DNA of 64,000 bases from Bacteroidales bacterium (GTDB lineage Bacteria; Bacteroidota; Bacteroidia; Bacteroidales; UBA932), in contig JAFWPA010000061.1 in NCBI GenBank assembly GCA_017509685.1, positions 1-64,000 on the forward strand. The letters run 5' to 3'. Both the position numbers and the translations under genes were made by a program. Shown here piece after piece: positions 17,048-26,978 of the stretch (position 1 is its first letter; the number at the start of each line of letters is the position of its first letter). The notes beneath the pieces were generated by a model. The model saw only the letters and a list, made by a program, of their open reading frames with translations, made no database searches and was not told the DNA's origin.

Positions 17048-18721
17048 ATGTTCAAAGGACAACCTAAAGGGCTCTTCGCCCTCGCTTTGGCCAATACCGG
17101 TGAGCGCTTCGGCTACTACACCATGCTGGCCATCTTCATGCTGTTCCTCCAGGCCAAGTTTGGCTGGGACCAGGCTGTATCCAGCCAGGTGTACTCCATT
17201 TTCCTGGCCCTGGTTTATTTTATGCCCGTCGTGGGCGGTATCCTGGCCGACAAGATCGGATACGGCAAGTGCGTCGTAACCGGTATCTGCGTGATGTTCG
17301 CCGGTTACCTGGCCCTCTCCATCCCTACGGGGGCCAACACCATGGGCATCGTGCTCATGCTGGGCGCCCTGCTCATGATTTCCGTGGGTACGGGCTTGTT
17401 CAAGGGCAACCTCCAGGTCCTGGTGGGCAACCTGTACGACGATCCCAAGTATTCGGCCAAGCGTGACGGCGCCTTCAGCCTGTTCTACATGGCCATCAAC
17501 ATCGGCGCCATGTTCGCCCCGTCTGCCGCAACCGCCATCACCAACAGCTTCCTGGGCAAAGCCGGCCTCATCTACAAGGCCGCCATCCCCGCCCTGGCGC
17601 ACCAGACCCTGAACGGCACCATCACCGCCGACAACGCCGCCCGCCTGAGCGAGCTCCAGGCCATGATGCCCGACGCCTCCGTGGCCGCCATGGACCCCGC
17701 CGCCTTCAGCACTTACTACATCGAGCACCTGTCGTCGTCCTATAACATGGGCTTTGCCGTGGCATGCGTGTCCCTCATCGTTTCCATTCTCATCTACTTC
17801 TTCTGCCGCAGCTGGTTCAAGCACGCCGATGTGAATGCCAAGCAGGCCGCCGCCACCAACGCCCCCGTGCAGGAACTCACCCCCAAGCAGACCAAGGACC
17901 GCATCACCGCCCTCATCATGGTGTTCGCCGTGGTCATCTTCTTCTGGATGGCTTTCCACCAGAACGGTCAGTCCCTCACCTGGTTCGCCCGTGACTACAC
18001 CCTGCCGTATGCCACCGGCGCCGTGCGTATGGGATTCAATATCTGGATCCTGGCCCTCATCGCCGTGAGCATCTACACCCTGTTCGCCATCTTCCAGTCC
18101 GAGACCAAGAAGGGCAAACTCATTGCCGGATTTATCACCGCCGTCCTGTGGGGTGGCGCCTACTGGATCTATTCCGGCATGCCCGATCCGCTGGCCATCG
18201 AACCCCAGCTGTTCCAGCAGTTCAACCCCTTCTACGTGGTGTTCCTCACGCCCATCTCCATGGCCATCTTCAGCGCCCTGGCCAATAAGGGCAAGGAGCC
18301 TTCCGCCCCTGTCAAAATCGGCCTGGGTATGTTCGTAGCCGCACTGGGTTATCTGATTATGGTATTCGGTTCCCTGGGCCAGCCTTCACCGGCACAGCTG
18401 CAGGGCACCGTCTCCCCGGATCCCGTGGTTCCCATGTACCTCATCAGCACCTATCTGGTCCTCACCTTCGCCGAGCTGCTGCTCAGCCCCATGGGCATCT
18501 CCTTCGTCACCAAGGTGGCCCCGCCCAAGTACAAGGGCCTGATGATGGGTCTGTGGTTCGCCTCCACCGCCATCGGCAACTATCTCAGCTCCATCCCCGG
18601 CCTCCTGTGGAACAACGTTCCCCTCTGGGCCAACTGGGCTATCCTGATGGCTCTCTGCGTCATCGCCGGCGCTATCATGTTCGGCATGATGAAAAAGATT
18701 AACGAAGCCACGGCCTCCTAG
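17048..18721 (+). CDS. POT family proton-dependent oligopeptide transporter
   Basis: This 557-residue membrane protein of the major facilitator superfamily has about 12-14 hydrophobic segments. The N-terminal POT signature appears as LANTGERFGYYTM, so the first glutamate of the usual ExxERFxYY is Asn here. The second signature includes FKGNLQVLVGNLYDD. It should import di- and tripeptides across the inner membrane, and sits just after pepD. Its stop codon overlaps the next gene by one base (TAGTG), suggesting translational coupling. Confidence 0.92.
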   Translation: MFKGQPKGLFALALANTGERFGYYTMLAIFMLFLQAKFGWDQAVSSQVYSIFLALVYFMPVVGGILADKIGYGKCVVTGICVMFAGYLALSIPTGANTMGIVLMLGALLMISVGTGLFKGNLQVLVGNLYDDPKYSAKRDGAFSLFYMAINIGAMFAPSAATAITNSFLGKAGLIYKAAIPALAHQTLNGTITADNAARLSELQAMMPDASVAAMDPAAFSTYYIEHLSSSYNMGFAVACVSLIVSILIYFFCRSWFKHADVNAKQAAATNAPVQELTPKQTKDRITALIMVFAVVIFFWMAFHQNGQSLTWFARDYTLPYATGAVRMGFNIWILALIAVSIYTLFAIFQSETKKGKLIAGFITAVLWGGAYWIYSGMPDPLAIEPQLFQQFNPFYVVFLTPISMAIFSALANKGKEPSAPVKIGLGMFVAALGYLIMVFGSLGQPSPAQLQGTVSPDPVVPMYLISTYLVLTFAELLLSPMGISFVTKVAPPKYKGLMMGLWFASTAIGNYLSSIPGLLWNNVPLWANWAILMALCVIAGAIMFGMMKKINEATAS

Positions 18722-19416
18722 TGCCGAGATTATACATCATATCTGGTCCTAACGGCTCCGGGAAGACAACCGCTTCTTACAGCGTGCTCCCGGAGCTGCT
18801 GGACTGCAGCGAATTCGTAAACTCCGACGAATTCGCCAAGCATCTGTCGCCTTTTGCACCGGAGAGCGCATACATCACGGCCAGCCGCCTGATGCTGCGC
18901 AAGGTCAATTACCTCTTCGACCGGCGGGAAGACTTTTGCATAGAAACCACCCTGGCTACGCGGGCGCTGCTCAAGATGACCCGCAACGCGCAGGAGAAAG
19001 GGTACTACGTCACGGTGCTGTATTTCTGGCTGAGCCAGCCGGAGATTGCCATCGAACGCGTAGCCAAGCGGGTGCAGGCCGGTGGCCACGACATCCCGGA
19101 AGAGACCATCCGGCGCCGCTACTACATGGGCCTCAACTACCTCTTCCACCAGTATATGCAAACCTGCGACAAATGGATCCTGGCCGACAATTCCAACCCG
19201 CCCTTCGAGGTCATCGCAGAAGGCTCCAAGAAGGGTCTGGTGATCCGGGACATGGCCAAGTACAACATTGTCCGCGGCATGGTCACAGACAACCTGCAGC
19301 CGCAGACGCCCATAGAAAACGTAACGGAGTTCATTGCCAAGGAAATAGCCAAGGCCCCCTTAGCACACGACGGAGTACCGTACCAAAGCGACCAAGTGCA
19401 GAATGATTTGCAGTAA
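18721..19416 (+). CDS. Zeta-toxin-like P-loop kinase
   Basis: The 231-residue protein begins LYIISGPNGSGKTTASYSVL, a Walker A motif at the N-terminus. It continues with FVNSDEFAKHLSP and FCIETTLATRALLKM, the zeta-toxin / predicted ABC-type ATPase pattern, and RVAKRVQAGGHDIPEETIRRR. Zeta toxins phosphorylate UDP-N-acetylhexosamines; many chromosomal relatives have unknown roles. It starts with GTG overlapping the POT stop codon and overlaps tldD by 14 bases. No epsilon-like antitoxin gene is adjacent, so a toxin role is doubtful. Confidence 0.85.
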   Translation: MPRLYIISGPNGSGKTTASYSVLPELLDCSEFVNSDEFAKHLSPFAPESAYITASRLMLRKVNYLFDRREDFCIETTLATRALLKMTRNAQEKGYYVTVLYFWLSQPEIAIERVAKRVQAGGHDIPEETIRRRYYMGLNYLFHQYMQTCDKWILADNSNPPFEVIAEGSKKGLVIRDMAKYNIVRGMVTDNLQPQTPIENVTEFIAKEIAKAPLAHDGVPYQSDQVQNDLQ

Positions 19417-20839
19417 AGCATACTACTTCAACCTGTTCCAGGTAGATGAAAATCTGCTGGACAGTCTCACGCAGGAAGGACTTCGCAGTGGCGGCAGCTA
19501 CTGCGACCTCTTTTTTGAGAATACCACCTACGGCAGCCTGCTGCTGCGGGACGGTGCCGTCACGTCGGGCGGCAACCACGTAGACTTCGGGGTGGGCATC
19601 CGTGTCCTCGCCGGAGAAAAGACGGGGTTCGCATACTCCGAGAGCACATCGCCGGCCGATATGACGGCCTGTGCCCGCGCCGCTGCGCAGATAGCATCGG
19701 CCCCTGTGGACGTGAGCCCTTACGGGACGCGTAACCCCATCCGCGGAGAACCGAATCCCGCCGCGGACCGCTATCCCCTGGCCCAGCCGTGGAGAGGCGT
19801 GCCCATGAGCAGCTTCCTCCCCTTCCTGCAAAAGCTGGAGGCCGACATCCAGCGCCGTGACACGCGCATTGTGAAGGTGATTGTGAACCTGGCTTTCCAG
19901 GTGAGCGACATCCTCATGTACAACAGCAGCAAGGAGCTCAAGTGGGACACCCGCCCCATGGGCAGCGTGTCTGTGTCCGTGGTCTTCCAGCAGGGAACCC
20001 AGACCGAGAACAAGAGCACGTCCCGCAGTTTCCGCTGCGGCGCCGAAATGCTGAGCGACGCCCTAATTCAGGAGATGGCCGCCGACGTGGTAAAAGGAAT
20101 CGACGAACGCTTCGCCGCCCGCCGGCCCAAAGGCGGGCAGATGCCCGTGGTGATGGGCGCCGGCGCTTCCGGTATCCTCCTGCACGAGGCCATGGGCCAC
20201 GCCTTCGAGGCCGATTTCAACCGCAAGGGCACCTCCATCTTCGCCGACAAGATGGGCAAACAGATATGCCCAAAAGGCATCCAGATCATCGACGACGGCA
20301 CCCTGGCCGGCAACCGCGGCGCCCTCAACTTCGACGACGAAGGCATCCCCGGGCAGAAGACTTATATGGTAGAGGACGGCGTCCTTACGTCGTACCTGCA
20401 CGACCGCATATCGGCCGTCCATTACGGCGTGCGGCCTACGGGCAACGGCCGGCGGGAGAGCTTCCGCTACGCCCCCCTTCCCCGTATGCGCGCCACTTAT
20501 ATGGAAAGCGGCACCGCCAAGGCGCAGGACCTCATCGCCAGCGTAGGCAAAGGCATCTACGTGGACGAATTCTCCAACGGACAGGTCCAGATTGGCGAAG
20601 GCGACTTCACCTTCTATGTGAAGGCCGGCTTCCTCATCGAGAACGGCCGCCTCACCATGCCCGTCAAAGACATCAACATCATCGGCAACGGCCCCGCCGC
20701 CCTGGCCGACATGCAGGGAGTGGCCGACGACCTGGCCATCGACCCCGGCGCCTGGACCTGCGGCAAAGAACAGTCCGTGCCCGTTTCCTGCGGCATTCCC
20801 ACGGTACTCATCGGGCATTTAACGGTTGGAGGAGAATAG
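19403..20839 (+). CDS. tldD: TldD family metalloprotease
   Basis: The 478-residue protein carries the HExxxH zinc motif as HEAMGHAFEADF near residue 261, with GGQMPVVMGAGASGILLHEA before it and YMVEDGVLTSYLHDR after. TldD and TldE form a heterodimer that cleaves unfolded peptides and, in some bacteria, processes modified peptides. tldE starts directly after the stop codon (TAGATG). The start at 19403 overlaps the zeta-like gene; a later start would remove conserved N-terminal sequence. Confidence 0.95.
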   Translation: MICSKAYYFNLFQVDENLLDSLTQEGLRSGGSYCDLFFENTTYGSLLLRDGAVTSGGNHVDFGVGIRVLAGEKTGFAYSESTSPADMTACARAAAQIASAPVDVSPYGTRNPIRGEPNPAADRYPLAQPWRGVPMSSFLPFLQKLEADIQRRDTRIVKVIVNLAFQVSDILMYNSSKELKWDTRPMGSVSVSVVFQQGTQTENKSTSRSFRCGAEMLSDALIQEMAADVVKGIDERFAARRPKGGQMPVVMGAGASGILLHEAMGHAFEADFNRKGTSIFADKMGKQICPKGIQIIDDGTLAGNRGALNFDDEGIPGQKTYMVEDGVLTSYLHDRISAVHYGVRPTGNGRRESFRYAPLPRMRATYMESGTAKAQDLIASVGKGIYVDEFSNGQVQIGEGDFTFYVKAGFLIENGRLTMPVKDINIIGNGPAALADMQGVADDLAIDPGAWTCGKEQSVPVSCGIPTVLIGHLTVGGE

Positions 20840-22168
20840 ATGAACGCATTGTTGACACAGCAGGAAATAGCCCTGGCCCAGCATTGCCTGGCCTATGCGC
20901 AGGAGCAGGGCGCACAGGGCGTGCGCATTACCCTTTCCAAGACCCTGATGAACCTGATAGGGCTGCTGAACGGGCAGGTGGACAAGACCGCCCATGCCCT
21001 GGACCGCAGCCTGCAGATCCAGCTGCTGGTGGACGGACGGTTCGGCACCTTCTCCAGCAACCGCCTGGAACAGAAGGGCCTGGAAGAATTCATCCGGGAC
21101 GCCATAGGCACCGTACGTATGCTGGAGGCCGATTCCTACCGCGCCCTCCCCGCCCCCGAACGCCTGGTGAAAAACGCCGTCACCGGCCGCGAACTGGACC
21201 TCTACGACCCGGCCTACGATGACCTCACCGCCGAACAGCGCCGCGAAATGGCCCTGCAATCCACGGCCTGGCCCCAGCCCGGCCTCATCGCCGAAGAAGG
21301 CGAATATTCGGACTCTGTCTTCGATTCCCTTACCCTGGACTCCCAGGGACTGTATGCGCGGCACACGGAAACGTCTTTCGAGATAGGTTACGAATCCACC
21401 GTAGAGGACGCAGAAGGCAACCACCTGTCCAGTTACTGGTGGGACGCCACGCCCCGCTTGAAGGACCTGAAACTGAAGGGATGTGCCGAGAAAGCGTTCC
21501 GGCGGGCGAAGGAACAGATTGGCCCACAGGGCGTTCCCAGTGGCAAATATACCCTGATCGTAGACAACGAATGCGCCGCCAAACTGCTTACCCCGGTGCT
21601 CAATGCGCTGGGTGGATACAGCCTGCAACAGAAGAATTCCTTCCTGGTGGACAGTCTGGGTAAAAAGTTGTTCCCGGAGTCCCTCACCATCCTGGACGCC
21701 CCCCTCACCCAAGGCGACACCGGCTGCCGACTCTTTGACAGCGAAGGCGTAGCCACCCGGGAAATGCCCGTGATAGAGAAGGGCGTGGTGAAGACCTATT
21801 TCCTGAACACCTATATGAGCGCCAAGATGGGCCTGGAGCCCACCATAGAGGACATTACCCGCGCCAAGGTGCTGCCCACGGGCGGCTGCTCAACTCAGGA
21901 AGATGTGTTACAGAAAGTAAAGGACGGCATCCTGGTCACCGGCTTCAACGGCGGCAACTCCAACCCCGCCACCGGCAATTTCTCCTACGGCGTGGAGGGC
22001 TTCCTCATCAAGGATGGAAAGAAAGTGCATCCCGTGCGCGAAATGCTCATCACCGGCGACTTCCTCACCCTGTGGAACAACCTGGTGGCCGCCGCGCAGG
22101 ACGCCCGTCCCTGCCAGTCCAAGCTGGTCCCTACCCTGGCCTTTAAAAACGTAGATTTCAGTGCCTAA
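20840..22168 (+). CDS. tldE: TldE/PmbA family protein
   Basis: The 442-residue partner of TldD has the family fold but no HExxxH motif, as expected for TldE. Recognisable segments are FGTFSSNRL, RHTETSFEIGYEST and GFNGGNSNPATGNFSYGVEGF near 380. It is immediately downstream of tldD. Its last bases overlap the GTG start of the next gene by eight bases. The physiological substrate of the pair is unknown. Confidence 0.93.
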   Translation: MNALLTQQEIALAQHCLAYAQEQGAQGVRITLSKTLMNLIGLLNGQVDKTAHALDRSLQIQLLVDGRFGTFSSNRLEQKGLEEFIRDAIGTVRMLEADSYRALPAPERLVKNAVTGRELDLYDPAYDDLTAEQRREMALQSTAWPQPGLIAEEGEYSDSVFDSLTLDSQGLYARHTETSFEIGYESTVEDAEGNHLSSYWWDATPRLKDLKLKGCAEKAFRRAKEQIGPQGVPSGKYTLIVDNECAAKLLTPVLNALGGYSLQQKNSFLVDSLGKKLFPESLTILDAPLTQGDTGCRLFDSEGVATREMPVIEKGVVKTYFLNTYMSAKMGLEPTIEDITRAKVLPTGGCSTQEDVLQKVKDGILVTGFNGGNSNPATGNFSYGVEGFLIKDGKKVHPVREMLITGDFLTLWNNLVAAAQDARPCQSKLVPTLAFKNVDFSA

Positions 22169-23177
22169 GACCGCCGTTGTCATATTGAATTACAATACCG
22201 CCGACTACCTGCAGCGGTTCCTGCCGGGGCTCATCGCTTCCTGCAAAGGGCTGGACGCACAGGTGGTGGTGGCCGACAACGCCAGCCAGGACGGCTCCGT
22301 GGCGCTGATGCAGGAGCGTTTCCCGGAAGTGCCGCTTATCCTCCTGGATAAAAACTACGGGTTCACGGGCGGCTACAACAGGGCACTGGCACGTATAGAG
22401 GCCGATTATTTCGTCCTCATCAACAGTGACATCGAAGTCCCGGACGGCTGGTTGAAGCCGCTCGTCGAGTGGATGGAAGCCCATCCCGATTGCGGCGCCT
22501 GCGGCCCCAAGCTCCTCTCCTACGCCCAGCGGGACACCTTTGAATACGCCGGCGCGGCGGGCGGCCTCCTGGACCGGTACGGCTACCCCTTCTGCCGCGG
22601 CCGCATCCTGCAGAAAGTGGAAAAAGACCACGGTCAGTATGATTCGCCGGCTAACGTCTTGTGGTGCAGCGGCGCCTGCTTGCTGGTACGCGCCAGCCTG
22701 TGGAAGGAACTGGGCGGCCTGGACGAGCGTTTCTTCGCCCATATGGAGGAAATCGACCTATGCTGGCGCATGCAGCTGCGCGGCTGGAAAGTGACTCTGG
22801 TCCCGCAGTCGTACGTCTGGCACATCGGCGGCGGCACCCTCCCAAACGAGTCCCCCTTCAAGCTGCGGCTCAACTTCCGCAACAACCTCCTCCTCCTGGA
22901 GAACAACCTCCCCGGCACCTTCGCGGCGCAGGGACTCCCGGAAAAGGAGGCCCGGCGCAAGGCCAGGAGGCGTATTTTCACACGAATGTGCCTGGACGGA
23001 CTGTCGGCCATGGTGTACATGACAACCAAACGCTACAACTTCTACCAGGCGGTGGTGCAGGCGCACGCGGAATACCGGAAACTGCGGCGGCCTGGAGAGA
23101 TCCCTCAGAATCCGCAGCAGCCCGAAGGCCTCTTCAATGGCTGGATTGTGCCGCGAGGATTGTTCGGAAAAAAGTAG
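22161..23177 (+). CDS. Family 2 glycosyltransferase
   Basis: The 338-residue GT-A enzyme begins AVVILNYNTADYLQRFLPG and has VVADNASQDGS near 37, the metal-binding NSDIEV near 93 and MEEIDLCWRMQLRGW near 195. It resembles rhamnosyltransferases of surface polysaccharide synthesis. The GTG start inside the end of tldE is required to keep the first beta strand. No polysaccharide cluster surrounds it, so the acceptor is unknown. Confidence 0.9.
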   Translation: MPKTAVVILNYNTADYLQRFLPGLIASCKGLDAQVVVADNASQDGSVALMQERFPEVPLILLDKNYGFTGGYNRALARIEADYFVLINSDIEVPDGWLKPLVEWMEAHPDCGACGPKLLSYAQRDTFEYAGAAGGLLDRYGYPFCRGRILQKVEKDHGQYDSPANVLWCSGACLLVRASLWKELGGLDERFFAHMEEIDLCWRMQLRGWKVTLVPQSYVWHIGGGTLPNESPFKLRLNFRNNLLLLENNLPGTFAAQGLPEKEARRKARRRIFTRMCLDGLSAMVYMTTKRYNFYQAVVQAHAEYRKLRRPGEIPQNPQQPEGLFNGWIVPRGLFGKK

Positions 23178-23185
23178 TATATTTG
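23178..23185 (+). promoter_or_regulatory. -7 promoter element of trkA
   Basis: TATATTTG begins at the last gene's stop and lies 29 bp before the trkA start. No good TTTG is found at the expected distance. Confidence 0.5.
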
Positions 23186-23214
23186 CATACTTATACTTAT
23201 AGGTAATAGGCACT

Positions 23215-24582
23215 ATGAAGATTATCATCGAAGGCGCAGGACAAGTGGGCTCCCATCTGGCCAAGATGCTCAGCAGCGAGGGCGGTGAGATTACCGTCAT
23301 CGACAACGACCCCGAGCGCATCCGGGCCCTAATGTCCACGGCCGACGTTGCCACCATCCAGGGGCCGCCGTCCAAAATCAATCTGCTCACGGAGGCAGGT
23401 TGCGCCGATGCAGACCTTTTCATCGCCGTCAATCCCACCATGCACCAGAGCGTGAACATCGTGAGCGCCCTGCTGGCCAAGAAACTGGGCACCAAGCGCG
23501 TGATTGCGCGCATCGACGACGAAGCCTACCTGGCCCCGGAGAACAAGCTCCTGTTCAAGGATATGGGACTGGACATGATGTTCTTCCCGGAAAAGGGCGC
23601 CAGCGACGAAATCCTGGAGATGCTGCGTCACAGCGCCGCCACCGATTCCATGGACTTCGCCCGCGGCAAACTGCAGATGGCCGTCTTCAAGCTGGACGAC
23701 GACTCCCCCCTGCTGGACATGGACGTGAAGACCTTCGCCCATTCCGTAAAAGACAAGCACCCGGAGGCCGAATTCCGCATTGTAGCCATATCCCGGGGCG
23801 GCAGAACCATCATCCCTTCCTTCGACACTACCTTCAAGGCCTACGACTACCTGTACATCATCGCCCTCCGCGACGCCCTGCCCGCCCTGATGAAATTCCT
23901 GGGCCGGGACAAGCTGGAAGTGAAGAAGGTACTCATCATGGGCGGCAGTGAGATTGGCCAGATGGTGGTCACCCGCCTGGCCGAACAGAAGCTGGACGAC
24001 ATCAAGATCATCGAGATTAACGCCCAGAAGTGCCGCAAACTGTCGGAAACCCTGCCCGACGAAGTGAGCGTGGTGAACGGCGACGTCCGGGATACCGACT
24101 TCCTCCAGGAAGAGGACATCTCCGGCTACCAGGCCGTGCTGGCCGTCACCGGCCACGACGAAACCAACATCCTCACCTGCGTGGTGGCCAAGAAACTGGG
24201 CGTCCCGCGCGTGATTGCACAGGTGGAGAACCTGGAATACGTGCGCCTGGCCGAGGAAATGGGCGTGGACAGCGTGGTGAACAAGAAACTGATCACCGCA
24301 AGCCGCATCTACAAGTTCACCCTCAGCGACAAAGTGCGTTCCGTGCGCTATATGAGCGGAACGGACGCCGAGGTCCTGGAATACACGGCGGCCCCCGGCT
24401 CCAAGATTACCAAGGCCATCCTCAAGGACATCGACTTCCCCGCCAACGCCCTGGTGGGCGGCATCATCCGCGGCGGAGACAGCTTCATCGCCGTGGGTCA
24501 TACCCAGATAGAACCCTATGACCGGGTAGCGGTTTTCGCCCTGCCCGACGCAGTGAAAGACGTAGACAAACTATTTAGATAA
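23215..24582 (+). CDS. trkA: Trk system potassium uptake regulator TrkA
   Basis: This 455-residue protein has two RCK units. The first Rossmann fold starts [19 protein letters not shown] with VIDNDPER; the second starts [18 protein letters not shown] near 240. Each is followed by a TrkA-C domain. It binds NAD(H) on the cytoplasmic face and gates the TrkH channel. The usual partner gene trkH is not next to it; the methylmalonyl-CoA decarboxylase operon begins six bases downstream. Confidence 0.95.
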   Translation: MKIIIEGAGQVGSHLAKMLSSEGGEITVIDNDPERIRALMSTADVATIQGPPSKINLLTEAGCADADLFIAVNPTMHQSVNIVSALLAKKLGTKRVIARIDDEAYLAPENKLLFKDMGLDMMFFPEKGASDEILEMLRHSAATDSMDFARGKLQMAVFKLDDDSPLLDMDVKTFAHSVKDKHPEAEFRIVAISRGGRTIIPSFDTTFKAYDYLYIIALRDALPALMKFLGRDKLEVKKVLIMGGSEIGQMVVTRLAEQKLDDIKIIEINAQKCRKLSETLPDEVSVVNGDVRDTDFLQEEDISGYQAVLAVTGHDETNILTCVVAKKLGVPRVIAQVENLEYVRLAEEMGVDSVVNKKLITASRIYKFTLSDKVRSVRYMSGTDAEVLEYTAAPGSKITKAILKDIDFPANALVGGIIRGGDSFIAVGHTQIEPYDRVAVFALPDAVKDVDKLFR

Positions 24583-24587
24583 ACGAT

Positions 24588-26144
24588 ATGAGTATCCAAT
24601 CGGATCACATTGAAAAATTGGTTCAGCGCCGGGCGAAAGCCCGTCTGGGCGGCGGAGAAAAACGCATCGAAGCCCAGCACGCCAAAGGCAAGAAAACGGC
24701 CCGTGAGCGCCTGGAACTGCTGCTGGATCCCGGCAGCTTTGAAGAATACGACATGTTTGTGCAGCACCGCTGCACCAACTTCGGGATGGATGCTTCCCAC
24801 CCCGACGGAGACGGCGTAGTCACCGGTTGCGGCACCATCGGCGGCCGCCAGGTGTACGTGTACGCCCAGGATTTCACCGTGAGCGGCGGCTCCCTGTCCA
24901 AGACCATGAGCGAGAAAATCTGCAAGGTGATGGACATGGCGCGCAGGAACGGTGCTCCCTGCATCGGCCTCAACGACAGCGGCGGCGCACGCATCCAGGA
25001 AGGCATCGACGCCCTGGCCGGTTACGCCGAAATCTTCGAGCGCAACATCCTGGGCAGCGGCGTGGTTCCGCAGATCAGCGCCATCATGGGTCCCTGCGCC
25101 GGCGGTGCGGTGTATTCCCCCGCCCTCACGGACTTCACGTTCATGGTGAAGAATACCTCCTACATGTTCCTCACCGGCCCCGCCGTGGTGAAGAGCGTCA
25201 CCGGAGAGGAAGTGAGCCAGGAAGAACTGGGCGGCGCCAGCGTGCACGCCAGTAAGAGCGGCGTGTGCCACTTTGCCTGCGACACTGAGGAGGAGACTCT
25301 GGAAGGCATCAAGGCCCTGCTGGCATTCCTTCCCCAGAACAACCTGGAGACCGCTCCCCTGGTGGAGACTTCGGACCCCGTGAACCGCGTGGACGACGCC
25401 CTCAACAGCATTGTCCCCGACAATCCCAACAAGGCATACAACATGTACGCCGTGATTGGCAGCATCGTGGACGACGGCAAGTTCCTGGAGGTGCACAAGC
25501 AGTTTGCCAAGAACATCATCGTGGGCTTCGCCCATATGAACGGCCGCAGCGTGGGTATCGTGGCCAACCAGCCGTCCGAGTTGGCCGGTGTGCTGGACAT
25601 CAACGCCAGCCGCAAGGCCGCCCGCTTCGTGCGCTTCTGCGACGCCTTCAACATTCCGCTGGTCACGCTGGTAGACGTTCCGGGCTTCCTTCCCGGCACG
25701 CAGCAGGAATACGGCGCCATCATCACCAACGGCGCCAAACTGCTGTACGCCTACGGTGAAGCCACCGTCCCCAAGGTCACCGTCACCCTGCGCAAGGGCT
25801 ACGGCGGCGCCCACATCGTAATGAGCTGCAAGCAGCTGCGCGGAGACATCAACTATGCCTGGCCCAGCGCAGAGATTGCCGTGATGGGAGCCGACGGCGC
25901 CGTTAACGTTCTCTACGCCAAGGACATCAAGGCCGATCCCGAACATGCCAAGGAGATTTTCGAAGAAAAGAAAAAGGAGTACACAGACTTGTTCTCCAAC
26001 CCTTACCAGGCCGCCCAGAAGGGCTATATCGACGACGTCATCGAGCCGCGCAACACCCGCTTCCGCGTCATCCGCGCCCTGGAGCAGTTAGCCGGCAAAC
26101 GTGAGGAAATACCCGCCAAGAAACATGACAACCTTCCTTTATAG
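24588..26144 (+). CDS. mmdA: Methylmalonyl-CoA decarboxylase alpha subunit (carboxyltransferase)
   Basis: This 518-residue acyl-CoA carboxyltransferase has both crotonase-like halves. The N-half carries [20 protein letters not shown] and [18 protein letters not shown]; the C-half carries [23 protein letters not shown] and GYGGAHIVM. By itself it could be propionyl-CoA carboxylase beta. The following genes for a small membrane subunit, a biotin carrier and an OadB-type subunit identify the Na+-pumping decarboxylase. It moves the carboxyl group of methylmalonyl-CoA to biotin in the succinate-propionate route. Confidence 0.92.
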   Translation: MSIQSDHIEKLVQRRAKARLGGGEKRIEAQHAKGKKTARERLELLLDPGSFEEYDMFVQHRCTNFGMDASHPDGDGVVTGCGTIGGRQVYVYAQDFTVSGGSLSKTMSEKICKVMDMARRNGAPCIGLNDSGGARIQEGIDALAGYAEIFERNILGSGVVPQISAIMGPCAGGAVYSPALTDFTFMVKNTSYMFLTGPAVVKSVTGEEVSQEELGGASVHASKSGVCHFACDTEEETLEGIKALLAFLPQNNLETAPLVETSDPVNRVDDALNSIVPDNPNKAYNMYAVIGSIVDDGKFLEVHKQFAKNIIVGFAHMNGRSVGIVANQPSELAGVLDINASRKAARFVRFCDAFNIPLVTLVDVPGFLPGTQQEYGAIITNGAKLLYAYGEATVPKVTVTLRKGYGGAHIVMSCKQLRGDINYAWPSAEIAVMGADGAVNVLYAKDIKADPEHAKEIFEEKKKEYTDLFSNPYQAAQKGYIDDVIEPRNTRFRVIRALEQLAGKREEIPAKKHDNLPL

Positions 26145-26541
26145 CCTACTTCTGACCGCCGGCGGGGACAGGATGGCCCAGACCGACCCCCACGGCTGGA
26201 CGCTCACCCTCATCAGCGTGACGGTAGTGTTCAGCGCCCTCATCGTGCTGTACTTCGTGTACAACCTCTCCGGCAACATCTTCTCCGGCAAGTTCAAACG
26301 CGCCCCTAAGCCCAAGAAGAAGCGCACCGCTGCGTCCGGCGAATCCGCCGAAGTGGCTGCCGCCATCGCCCTGGCGCTGGACATGGAAAACGGAGGAGAC
26401 ACCTACGCCGCCATCGCCACCGCCGTGCACCTCTACCTGAACGACAACGTGCACGACGTAGAGCCCGGTATCGTCACCATCGCAAGAAAAGAATCTGCGT
26501 GGAATAACAAAGCATTGAATTTCAGAAAATTACCCAGATAA
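26125..26541 (+). CDS. Small membrane subunit of the decarboxylase (OadG/MmdD-like)
   Basis: The product has 138 residues from the ATG at 26125, which overlaps the end of mmdA. It has a short hydrophobic start, then a transmembrane helix ([20 protein letters not shown]) and a basic stretch ([10 protein letters not shown]). A soluble Ala-rich helical tail follows, ending near [10 protein letters not shown]. The helix, size and place between mmdA and the biotin carrier match OadG-type subunits that hold the complex together. Similarity in sequence is weak, as usual for this subunit. A start at 26173 is also possible. Confidence 0.75.
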   Translation: MTTFLYSLLLTAGGDRMAQTDPHGWTLTLISVTVVFSALIVLYFVYNLSGNIFSGKFKRAPKPKKKRTAASGESAEVAAAIALALDMENGGDTYAAIATAVHLYLNDNVHDVEPGIVTIARKESAWNNKALNFRKLPR

Positions 26542-26552
26542 CATTTATCGCC

Positions 26553-26978
26553 ATGAAAGAATATAAGTTCAAGATTAACGGCAAGGATTACGCTGTGGTC
26601 ATCGGAGAAGCCGATGGCAAGATGCTCACGGTGAACGTGAACGGCGCCGACTATCAGGTAGAGCTGGAGAACGCTCCCGTCGCCGCACCCGTACAACCCG
26701 CTGCTGCTCCCGCAGCGGCTCAGCCGGCCGCAGCACCCGCCGCAGCCCCCAAAGCCGCCGGCGCCGGCACCACCATCAAGAGCCCCCTGCCGGGCATCAT
26801 CATTTCCATCGACGTAAAGGAAGGCCAGGCCGTCAAGCGGGGCCAGAAAGTAGCCGTAATCGAGGCGATGAAGATGGAAAACGACATCCTGGCCGAATGC
26901 GACGGTACCGTTACCGGCATCCACGCCAACAAGGGTGATTCCGTACTGGAAGGCGCAGACATCGTAACCATCGGCTAA
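26553..26978 (+). CDS. mmdC: Biotin carrier subunit of the decarboxylase
   Basis: The 141-residue protein has an N-terminal beta domain, a flexible linker of Ala and Pro (about residues 48-72) and a biotinyl domain. The lysine to be biotinylated is in EAMKMEN near residue 108. It carries the carboxyl group from MmdA to the membrane subunit. Its stop codon overlaps the start of the oadB-like gene by one base. Confidence 0.94.
   Translation: MKEYKFKINGKDYAVVIGEADGKMLTVNVNGADYQVELENAPVAAPVQPAAAPAAAQPAAAPAAAPKAAGAGTTIKSPLPGIIISIDVKEGQAVKRGQKVAVIEAMKMENDILAECDGTVTGIHANKGDSVLEGADIVTIG

Noticed and set aside
24588..26144. Propionyl-CoA carboxylase beta subunit as the primary call
   Set aside because: The domain alone would allow it, but the adjacent biotin carrier and OadB-type membrane subunit identify a decarboxylase complex.
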